From NCBI GenBank assembly GCA_021296515.1, contig JAGWAH010000007.1:17817-61131 (forward strand): a DNA stretch of 43,315 nt. The letters run 5' to 3'. This document shows positions 37,080-43,315 of this stretch, piece by piece. The stretch's first letter is position 1. Each line of letters begins with the position of its first letter. The translations under genes were made by a program, and so were the position numbers. The stretch is from Acidobacteriota bacterium. GTDB taxonomy: Bacteria > Acidobacteriota > Vicinamibacteria > Vicinamibacterales > UBA8438. The notes under the pieces are model-generated. The model made no database searches and was not told the DNA's origin. It saw only the letters and a program-made list of their open reading frames with translations.

Positions 37080-38585
37080 TCACAGCGGGATGTTGCCGTG
37101 CTTCTTCGGCGGGTTGCGGTCCCGCTTGCCGTCGAGGCTGCGCAGGGCCGCGATGATGCGCGGGCGGGTCGTGCGGGGCGCGATGACCTCGTCGAGGAAA
37201 CCGCGGCCGGCGGCGACGAAGGGGTTGGCCAGCTTGTCGCGGAACTCCTGCACCTTCGACGCGCGCAGGGCTTCGGGATCCTCGGCCGCGTCGAGCTCCC
37301 GCTTGTAGAGAATGTTCACCGCCCCCTCGGGCCCCATGACCGCGACCTCCGCGGTCGGCCAGGCCAGGTTGACGTCGGTGCGGATGTGCTTGCTCGCCAT
37401 CACGCAGTAGGCGCCCCCGTAGGCCTTGCGGGCGACCACCGTCACCTTCGGCACGGTCGCCTCGGCGAACGCGTAGAGCAGCTTCGCCCCGTGCTTGATG
37501 ATGCCGCCGTACTCCTGCACCGGCACGTCCTCGAACGTAACCAGCGGTAGGTTGAACGCGTCGCAGAAGCGGACGAACCGCGCCCCCTTGATCGACGCGT
37601 CGATGTCGAGCGCTCCGGCCAGGTGCGCCGGCTGGTTCGCCACCACCCCGACCGGCTGCCCGCCGAACCGCGCGAAGCCGACCACGATGTTGGGCGCGAA
37701 GTGCCGGTGGACCTCCAGAAAGTCGCCGTCGTCTCCCACCGCGCGAATCAGGTCGAGCATGTCGTAGGGCTGGTTCGGGGACTCGGGCACGAGGGCATCG
37801 AGCTGCGGGTCCTCCCGGTCGATCGGGTCGGCCGTCTCGATGCGCGGCGGATCGTCGAGGTTGTTGGAGGGCAGGTAGCCGAGCAGCAGGCGCAGCAGCC
37901 CCAGGCAGTCCTTGTCGGTCGGGACCGCGAAGTGGGCGGCGCCGCTCTTCGCGTTGTGGGTCATCGCCCCGCCGAGCTCGTCCTTGGTCACCTCCTCGTG
38001 GGTGACGGTGCGAATCACGTCCGGCCCGGTGACGAACATGTAGCTGGTCCCCTCGACCATCACCGTGAAGTCGGTGATGGCCGGGGAATAGACGGCTCCC
38101 CCGGCGCACGGTCCCATGATGGCCGAGAGCTGCGGGATGACGCCGGAGGCGAGCGTGTTGCGCAGGAAGATGTCCGCGTAGCCGGCCAGCGAGGCGACCC
38201 CTTCCTGGATCCGGGCGCCGCCCGAGTCGTTGAGGCCGACCACCGGCGCGCCGTTCTTCATCGCCAAGTCCATGATCTTGACTATCTTCGCGGCGTTCGT
38301 TTCCGACAGCGATCCGCCGAACACCGTGAAATCCTGGGCGAACGCGTAGACGAGGCGCCCCTCGACCTCGCCGTGGCCGGCCACCACGCCGTCGCCCGGC
38401 ACGAGCTGCGTCTCCATGCCGAAGTCGCGGCAGCGGTGGGTAACCAGCTTGTCGATCTCGCGAAACGTGCCGGGATCGAAGAAGAGGTCGATCCTGCCCG
38501 CGTCGTGCTGCCGCCGTTGCCGGGCCTCGCCGCCGCCCGTTTCCGCACGCCGCTCGTAGTCCGCCAGCGTTTCCAGTCTGTCCAT
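37080..38585 (-). CDS. pccB: acyl-CoA carboxylase carboxyltransferase subunit (propionyl-CoA carboxylase beta-like)
   Basis: The 501-residue protein is a complete two-crotonase-fold carboxyltransferase: [13 protein letters not shown]-like [67 protein letters not shown], and the second half with [51 protein letters not shown] and [13 protein letters not shown]. It ends [15 protein letters not shown], the tail usual in PccB. The enzyme would make methylmalonyl-CoA (or malonyl-CoA) with the accC and carrier proteins encoded next. Substrate choice between acetyl- and propionyl-CoA is not settled here. Confidence 0.92.
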   Translation of the reverse strand: MDRLETLADYERRAETGGGEARQRRQHDAGRIDLFFDPGTFREIDKLVTHRCRDFGMETQLVPGDGVVAGHGEVEGRLVYAFAQDFTVFGGSLSETNAAKIVKIMDLAMKNGAPVVGLNDSGGARIQEGVASLAGYADIFLRNTLASGVIPQLSAIMGPCAGGAVYSPAITDFTVMVEGTSYMFVTGPDVIRTVTHEEVTKDELGGAMTHNAKSGAAHFAVPTDKDCLGLLRLLLGYLPSNNLDDPPRIETADPIDREDPQLDALVPESPNQPYDMLDLIRAVGDDGDFLEVHRHFAPNIVVGFARFGGQPVGVVANQPAHLAGALDIDASIKGARFVRFCDAFNLPLVTFEDVPVQEYGGIIKHGAKLLYAFAEATVPKVTVVARKAYGGAYCVMASKHIRTDVNLAWPTAEVAVMGPEGAVNILYKRELDAAEDPEALRASKVQEFRDKLANPFVAAGRGFLDEVIAPRTTRPRIIAALRSLDGKRDRNPPKKHGNIPL

Positions 38586-38613
38586 GCCGTGAATCCGTCG
38601 GTTGGAGGGGCGC

Positions 38614-38784
38614 GGCGCAGACTCCTAGCCCGACAATCGTCGCCTCCGGCTCCTATTGCCGCCCAACCGCGCCTGACTAGCAGTCTACGCCGTTTCTACG
38701 GCGCAGACTCCTAGCCCGACAATCGTCGCCTCCAACCGGGCCTGACTAGGAGTCTACGCCGTTTCTACGGCGCAGACTCCTAGG
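38614..38784. repeat. short structured interspersed repeat: two copies plus one end (REP-like)
   Basis: Copy A (38614-38701) and copy B (38700-38770) abut, and a further end (38769-38783) follows. Each opens GGCGCAGACTCCTAG, has a small hairpin CGAC-AATC-GTCG, and closes with CTAG[C/G]AGTCTACGCC then CCGT-TTCT-ACGG. The two outer arms are inverted repeats with one mismatch. B lacks 17 bases of A's middle. The region lies between the transaldolase and carboxyltransferase genes; the TAG that ends the transaldolase gene is inside the last arm. A further copy is at 40262. Confidence 0.8.
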
Positions 38785-39433
38785 CCCGGACGGCCTGCGC
38801 CTTGTCCCAGTCGGCCAGGAACTTCGCCAGGCCGATGTCGGTGAGCGGGTGGTTGAACAGCATGTCGATGACTTTCGGGGGGCAGGTGCAGACGTCCGCG
38901 CCCATGCGGGCCGCCTCGACCACGTGGGCCGGACCGCGCACGCTCGCCACGAGGACCTCGGTCTCGAACTCGTAGTTCTCGTAGATCTCCACGATGCGGC
39001 TGACCAGGTCCATGCCGTCGGTCGCGATGTCTTCCACCCGGCCGACGAACGGGCTGACGAACGCCGCGCCGACCTTGGCCGCCAACAGCGCCTGCGCGGG
39101 CGAGAAAACCAGCGTCACGTTGACGCGAATGCCCTCGCCCGAGAGCACTGCGCACGCCTGGACGCCCGCCTTGCCGAACGGCACCTTGACCACGATATGC
39201 TCGTCGATGGCCGCGAGCCGGCGTCCCTCGCCGATCATCCCGTCGGCATCCGTCGCCACCACCTCCGCGCTCACCGGCCCGCGGACGGCGCGGCAGATAC
39301 GCGCCAGCGTCTCGTGCGGGTCGCCGGACTCCCTGGCCAGCAGCGACGGGTTCGTCGTCACGCCGTCGACGATGCGCAACGGCACCAGGGCCTCGACGGT
39401 CTCGGGATTCGCACTGTCCACGAAGATCTTCAC
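38780..39433 (-). CDS. fsa: transaldolase of the short FSA/TalC type
   Basis: The 217-residue protein belongs to the small transaldolase/fructose-6-phosphate aldolase group: MKIFVDSANPETVEAL, VDGVTTNPSLLA, the Schiff-base Lys in HIVVKVPFGKAG, GIRVNVTLVFSPAQALLAAKVGAAFVSPFVGR, TEVLVASVRGPAHVVEAARMGAD and FNHPLTDIGLAKFLADW. It acts in the cytoplasm on C3-C7 sugar phosphates; whether true transaldolase or FSA cannot be told by eye. GTG 39433 has GGAGAG seven bases upstream. Its last codons run into the interspersed repeat, which supplies the stop. Confidence 0.92.
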   Translation of the reverse strand: MKIFVDSANPETVEALVPLRIVDGVTTNPSLLARESGDPHETLARICRAVRGPVSAEVVATDADGMIGEGRRLAAIDEHIVVKVPFGKAGVQACAVLSGEGIRVNVTLVFSPAQALLAAKVGAAFVSPFVGRVEDIATDGMDLVSRIVEIYENYEFETEVLVASVRGPAHVVEAARMGADVCTCPPKVIDMLFNHPLTDIGLAKFLADWDKAQAVRA

Positions 39434-39469
39434 GAGCTGCTCTCCTGCACTGCGGATCGGCTCCGCACG

Positions 39470-40228
39470 TCAGCCGGCCACCACGTCGTTGACGAGTTCG
39501 CCAACGCCCTCCACCGAGATCGCCACCCGATCGCCCGGCGCGAGGGGCCCGACCCCCGGCGGGGTCCCCGTCGCAATGACGTCGCCCGGCAGCAGCGTCA
39601 TCACGTGGCTGACGAACTCCACCACCCGCTCCGGCGGAAAGATCATCTCCCGCGTGCTCGACGCCTGCCGCGTGTCGCCGTTGACCGTCGAGCCGACGGC
39701 CAGCCCCGTCCAGTCCAGCCCCACGGCGATGGCCGGGCCGACCGGCGCGAACGTGTCGAAGCCCTTCGCCCGCGTGTACTGCACGTCCCGCTTCTGGAGG
39801 CCGCGATCGGTCACGTCGTTGACGCAGGTCAGCCCGAGCACGTAGTCGCGCGCCTCTGCGGCCCGCACGTTGCGCGCCGTACGCCCGATGACGATGCCGA
39901 CCTCCGCCTCGTAGTCCACCCGGCCCGCGCCCGGGGGAATCACGATCGACGCTTCCGGACCGATGACGGCCGACGGGGGCTTCAGAAAGATGAGCGGCTC
40001 TTTCGGCAGCGCCTTGCCCATCTCCTTCGCGTGGTCCCGGTAGTTGAGGCCGACCGCGACGATCTTCGACGGCGTCACCGGCGGCAGCACCCGCAGGCCG
40101 TCGGGTTCGAAGGCGTCACCGGCCCGGTGCTCTCCGAACAGGTCGCCGTCGAGCTGGCGCCAGGCGCCGTCCCGCTCGATCACGAGCTGCGCCCGCCCGT
40201 CGATCTCGATGCGATATACACGTGTCAT
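39470..40228 (-). CDS. fumarylacetoacetate hydrolase (FAH) family protein
   Basis: The 252-residue protein matches the FAH/HpaG fold: KIVAVGLNYRDHAKEMG, PLIFLKPPSAVIGPEASI, VDYEAEVGIVIGRTARN, YVLGLTCVNDVTDRGLQKR and a C-terminal GDVIATGTPPGVGPLAPGDRVAISVEGVG. The metal-binding E...ExE...D set is present (YEAEVG and NDVTDR). Members hydrolyse, hydrate or decarboxylate 1,3-diketo acids; many act on catechol-pathway intermediates. The exact reaction is unknown. ATG 40228 has AAGGTG upstream. It starts 34 bases after a copy of the repeat. Confidence 0.9.
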   Translation of the reverse strand: MTRVYRIEIDGRAQLVIERDGAWRQLDGDLFGEHRAGDAFEPDGLRVLPPVTPSKIVAVGLNYRDHAKEMGKALPKEPLIFLKPPSAVIGPEASIVIPPGAGRVDYEAEVGIVIGRTARNVRAAEARDYVLGLTCVNDVTDRGLQKRDVQYTRAKGFDTFAPVGPAIAVGLDWTGLAVGSTVNGDTRQASSTREMIFPPERVVEFVSHVMTLLPGDVIATGTPPGVGPLAPGDRVAISVEGVGELVNDVVAG

Positions 40229-40261
40229 GAATCACCTTGCGGCCGCCAGCCGGCCCGGACC

Positions 40262-40339
40262 GCTAGCCCGACAATCGTCGCCGCCGGCGCCGATTGCCGC
40301 CCAACCGGGCCTGACTAGCAGTCTACGCCGTTTCTACGG
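40262..40339. repeat. third full copy of the interspersed REP-like repeat
   Basis: From GCTAGCCCGACAATCGTCGCC to the closing CTACGCCGTTTCTACGG this copy matches copy A at 38614, with a few changes in the middle. It lacks the GGCGCAGACTC outer arm; the left edge reads CGGCCCGGACCGCTAG instead. On the minus strand it encodes the last residues (RRNGVDC) and the TAG stop of the lipoprotein gene before it. Confidence 0.8.
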
Positions 40340-41724
40340 TCCGTCACCGGCTCCGAAAGCGGACTCGCGTTCGGCGGGACCGCGCTATCGAGCGCCAGCA
40401 CCTGGTAGACGTAGCGCCGGCCTGCCGTGACGTCGGTATCCTGGAACGCCGTCTCGACGAGCGGCTCAAGCGTGAGCGGTTGGAGTGTCGCATCTGGCGG
40501 CGTTCCGCGCAAGACCACGTAGCCGGCGAGATCGTCCTCCCCGTTGTCGTCCCAGACGAGGCTTATGCCGTTCGTGTCGACCACCGCGATGACGCCGGTG
40601 GGCGCCGCCGGCGGGAAGGTGTCGGTCAGGACGACGCAGGTCGCCGGCGACGCTTCGCCGAGCAGTTGCAGTCCGTCCTCCGGCGACTCGTTCTGCAGGC
40701 GCCGCGAGGCGACGTAGTCGAGGACGCGCACCGCGTAGCAGCGGGTCTCCAAGAAAGTCGGATCACCGTCGGTATAGGACGCTTCTGAATCGGGCTCGTC
40801 GAGCCGCTGCGGGCGCTCGACGTCGGGATCACCGGATGCCGCCAAGTCGTACACCACGTACGCCGACGGCTCCGGCCCCTCCACGACCGGGGTCGACTCG
40901 AGCATCGGCGACTCGACCTCCTCCGCCTGCACCGGCAACCGGAACGTCGGAGGCTCCTCCCAGACGATCTCGATCTCGCCGGAGTCGTACGACACGGCCA
41001 CCGGCCCCGGGGGCAGCGGAGGGGTGACGAGCGGCACGTCAACCAGATCGGACGGTTCGCCCAGCCGGTTCCTCGACGATACCGCGAACGCGACGTAGGA
41101 ACGAATCGGAGGCTCCGGCGCCGGAGGTGAAACCAGCGGCATCGGCCGGACCTTTTTCGTATCCTCGTCCTCGTCGTCCTCGTCGTCCTCGTCGGGATCG
41201 CCCACGGTCACCGGCACGAGCGTCTCGGGCGTCAAGCGCTCGACCACGGTCACCGCATCCCCCTGGACGACCTCGAAGAACGCCACCGGACCGGTAGCCG
41301 CCTCACGGTTCTGGACATCGTCGAGCATGTCGGCGAGCCTCGGCTCGGGCTCGGACGCAGCGCTCGCTGGTTCAGCGGAGGCCGCATCGTCGGGAAGGCG
41401 CACCGGCAGAACGGCGATCAGCGTCGCGGCATCGAGCCAGTCTTCCGAGAACTCTTCGCGCGGCCTCAGGTCCGTGGGCTGCGTGGTCAGCGCGTAGACC
41501 TCGATCCACTCGATGTCGCCCGGTGTCGTGCCGTCGGTGTCGCCGTCCGGCGCATCGAACTCCAGGTAGACGCGGTCGCCCAGGCGGGTCGCCTCGGGGG
41601 CGGAAATCGTGTCCGGCAGGACGACCAGCGGCGGGCGCGGGGGGGCCCGCGCGCCGCAGGCTGCGACCAGAGCCGCAGGCGCCAACAATACGACCAGCCG
41701 GATTGCCGCCCGGAGACGAGTCAC
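40315..41724 (-). CDS. hypothetical lipoprotein with fibronectin type III-like repeats
   Basis: GTG 41724 overlaps the hslU stop (GTGA) and opens a lipoprotein signal peptide ([23 protein letters not shown]) with lipobox LVAAC near residue 23. The 469-residue mature part has repeated beta-sandwich-like units ([79 protein letters not shown]), which look like fibronectin type III modules, and an acidic run [16 protein letters not shown]. It is probably anchored in the outer or inner membrane. I know no function. Its last seven residues and its stop come from the repeat at 40262. Confidence 0.7.
   Translation of the reverse strand: MTRLRAAIRLVVLLAPAALVAACGARAPPRPPLVVLPDTISAPEATRLGDRVYLEFDAPDGDTDGTTPGDIEWIEVYALTTQPTDLRPREEFSEDWLDAATLIAVLPVRLPDDAASAEPASAASEPEPRLADMLDDVQNREAATGPVAFFEVVQGDAVTVVERLTPETLVPVTVGDPDEDDEDDEDEDTKKVRPMPLVSPPAPEPPIRSYVAFAVSSRNRLGEPSDLVDVPLVTPPLPPGPVAVSYDSGEIEIVWEEPPTFRLPVQAEEVESPMLESTPVVEGPEPSAYVVYDLAASGDPDVERPQRLDEPDSEASYTDGDPTFLETRCYAVRVLDYVASRRLQNESPEDGLQLLGEASPATCVVLTDTFPPAAPTGVIAVVDTNGISLVWDDNGEDDLAGYVVLRGTPPDATLQPLTLEPLVETAFQDTDVTAGRRYVYQVLALDSAVPPNASPLSEPVTDRRNGVDC
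41159..41205 (-). repeat. GAC/GAG-rich trinucleotide run encoding an acidic stretch
   Basis: A CTCGTC/GTCCTC pattern repeats here on the + strand and translates on the minus strand to [16 protein letters not shown] inside the lipoprotein gene. Such runs may expand or shrink by slippage in steps of three, changing the acidic linker without breaking the frame. Confidence 0.5.
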
Positions 41725-43133
41725 AGAATGTAGCGGGAGAGATCCTCGTCCTCGACGATCTCCGAAAGCATGCGATCGACGTACGCCGCGTCGATCACGA
41801 CGCGCGTCTGCCCGAGGTCCGGTGCGTCGAACGAGATTTCGTCGAGCAGCTTCTCCATCACCGTGTGCAGGCGGCGCGCCCCGATGTTCTCGCTCCGCTC
41901 GTTGACGAGGCTCGCGATCTCGGCGATCCGCCGCACCGCCCCATCGTCGAAATGCAGGTCGATGCCTTCCGTTCCGAGCAAAGCCCGGTACTGTGTCACG
42001 AGGGCGCCCTGCGGCTCGGTCAGGATGCGCACGAAGTCGTCCGTGCCGAGCGCCTCGAGCTCCACGCGAATGGGGAACCGGCCCTGGAGCTCCGGGATCA
42101 GGTCGGACGGCTTGGCCATGTGGAACGCGCCGGCCGCGACGAACAGGATGTGGTCGGTTCTCGCCATCCCGTGCTTCGTGTTGACGGTCGTCCCCTCCAC
42201 GATCGGCAGGATGTCGCGCTGTACGCCCTCGCGGCTCACGTCCGGGCCGCCCTGCCTCCCGTCGCTGCCGGCGATCTTGTCGATCTCGTCGACGAAGATG
42301 ATCCCCGCCTGCTCCACCCGCTCTATCGCCGCACGGCCGACGCTCTCCATGTCGACGAGCTTCTGCTCCTCCTCGCGGGCGAGGTGCTCGGCCGCTTCCG
42401 GCACCTTCATCCGACGCTTTCGGCTGCGCCCCTGAAACAGGCCTGGGAGCATGTCCTTCATCTTGACGTCGATCTCCTCGATCGACGACCCGGCGATGAC
42501 CTCGAAGGACGGAAACGACGACTCGCGGACGTCCAGCTCCACCACGCGCGCGTCGAGGCCGCCCGAGCGGAGCTGGTCCCGCAGCTTCTCGCGGGTGCGG
42601 CCCGCCGCCTCCCGCAACGCCCGGCGATCGACCGGCGAGTCCGGGCCGGCCGGAGAAGCCGGTACCGCGGGCGCCGGCCGCACCGGCGGCACCAGCAGAT
42701 CGAGCAGACGTTCCTCGGCGTTGGCCCGCGCCTTGTCTTGTACCTCGACGATCCGCTCGTCGCGCACCATCGTGACGGCCAGCTCCACCAGGTCGCGGAC
42801 CATCGACTCCACGTCGCGTCCCACGTAGCCCACCTCGGTGAACTTCGACGCCTCCACCTTGATGAACGGGGACTGGGCGAGCCGCGCGAGCCGCCGGGCG
42901 ACCTCGGTCTTGCCGACGCCGGTCGGCCCGATCATGAGGATGTTCTTGGGCGCGACCTCTTCGGCCAGCTCGGGGGGCAGCTTCTGCCGCCGCATGCGGT
43001 TGCGGAGCGCGATCGCCACCGCGCGCTTGGCCTGGTGCTGTCCGACGACGTGGCGGTCGAGCTCGACCACGATCTCGCGCGGCGTGAGAGCGCCGACCGA
43101 GGAGGCGGCCGTCTCCGGCAGGTAGATGGGCAC
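41721..43133 (-). CDS. hslU: ATP-dependent protease ATPase subunit HslU (ClpY)
   Basis: HslU unfolds proteins for the HslV protease. The 470-residue AAA+ protein has [35 protein letters not shown], Walker [16 protein letters not shown], the pore loop [14 protein letters not shown], the I-domain insertion (about 140-250), Walker [12 protein letters not shown], and [23 protein letters not shown]. It ends in the ClpY docking tail [10 protein letters not shown] start it at GTG 43133, two bases after the hslV stop; the frame runs further upstream inside hslV but not as protein. The stop overlaps the lipoprotein start by four bases. Confidence 0.95.
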   Translation of the reverse strand: MPIYLPETAASSVGALTPREIVVELDRHVVGQHQAKRAVAIALRNRMRRQKLPPELAEEVAPKNILMIGPTGVGKTEVARRLARLAQSPFIKVEASKFTEVGYVGRDVESMVRDLVELAVTMVRDERIVEVQDKARANAEERLLDLLVPPVRPAPAVPASPAGPDSPVDRRALREAAGRTREKLRDQLRSGGLDARVVELDVRESSFPSFEVIAGSSIEEIDVKMKDMLPGLFQGRSRKRRMKVPEAAEHLAREEEQKLVDMESVGRAAIERVEQAGIIFVDEIDKIAGSDGRQGGPDVSREGVQRDILPIVEGTTVNTKHGMARTDHILFVAAGAFHMAKPSDLIPELQGRFPIRVELEALGTDDFVRILTEPQGALVTQYRALLGTEGIDLHFDDGAVRRIAEIASLVNERSENIGARRLHTVMEKLLDEISFDAPDLGQTRVVIDAAYVDRMLSEIVEDEDLSRYIL

Positions 43134-43135
43134 GA

Positions 43136-43315
43136 CTAGAGCTCCTCGATGGTGACATTGGCATTCGTGTAAATGCAAATGTCGGCGGCGATGCGCATCG
43201 CCTCGTCGGCAATCGCGCGCGGGTCGAGCGCGGTGCGCCGCGCCAGCGCCTTGGCGGCGGCCATGGCGTAGGGGCCGCCGGAGCCGATCGCCACGATCCC
43301 GTCGTCCGGCTCGAT
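43136..43315 (-). CDS. hslV: ATP-dependent protease subunit HslV (ClpQ), C-terminal part, cut by window end
   Basis: The last 59 codons read [20 protein letters not shown], then [20 protein letters not shown] and [19 protein letters not shown], the standard end of HslV, a Thr-type proteasome-like peptidase. The N-terminal catalytic Thr lies outside the window. It is the first visible gene of the leftward run that goes on with hslU. Confidence 0.93.
   Translation of the reverse strand: MEPDDGIVAIGSGGPYAMAAAKALARRTALDPRAIADEAMRIAADICIYTNANVTIEEL

Noticed and set aside
38614-40339. Direct repeats considered as a CRISPR array
   Set aside because: Copies are 71-88 bp, two abut without a spacer, and the third is 1.5 kb away; no cas genes are present.

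Overview
The window is a 43.3 kb, very GC-rich (visibly about two thirds or more G+C) stretch of a Gram-negative bacterial chromosome. Outer-membrane assembly genes (BamA/TamB) show a two-membrane cell. A PSCyt-type DUF1587/1592/1588/1585 protein paired with a DUF1552 protein, beside a secreted ankyrin protein, is typical of Acidobacteriota (Vicinamibacteria-like), less often of Planctomycetota or Verrucomicrobiota. Acidobacteriota is my best guess, by inference only. Nothing points to a plasmid, prophage, insertion sequence or CRISPR array. No stretch above 300 bases lacks a gene.

Layout. 1-7.2 kb: the tail of an unidentified gene, an AAA-ATPase/PD-(D/E)XK protein, a frameshifted secreted ankyrin-repeat gene, and divergently a PSCyt/DUF1552 pair with a good sigma70 promoter and a damaged junction. 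7.3-9.7 kb: a two-gene osmoprotectant-type ABC importer in which permease and binding protein are fused. 9.8-13.8 kb: a TerB-like protein facing a leftward block of egtB, egtD and an AI-2E-type permease, with egtB/egtD giving ergothioneine synthesis. 13.9-20.7 kb: a tRNA-Leu(UAG) with a badly paired acceptor stem, then the proteostasis block tig-clpP-clpX-lon, then engB and rpmE. 20.7-23 kb: an SDR oxidoreductase, a DUF547 protein and a small membrane protein. 23.0-26.9 kb: the B12-dependent ribonucleotide reductase nrdJ with an NrdR-like operator, and a CPBP-family membrane protein.

26.9-43.3 kb is one unbroken leftward run of eleven genes: hslV, hslU, a lipoprotein, an FAH-family hydrolase, a short transaldolase, an acyl-CoA carboxyltransferase, biotin carboxylase, a biotin carrier, tamB, a seven-POTRA bamA-like gene and a SurA-like chaperone. 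Many junctions overlap by 1-4 bases, so translation is probably coupled. Two places in this run carry copies of a short structured repeat that supplies the stop codons of the genes upstream of it.

I see no convincing new biological system; this is mostly core genome. The points most worth checking are the mismatched tRNA-Leu, the stop-donating repeat, the NrdR operator overlapping the nrdJ promoter, the outer-membrane assembly cassette, and two probable frameshifts near the left end. Start codons were chosen from ribosome-binding sites, signal peptides and overlaps, so several are inferences.
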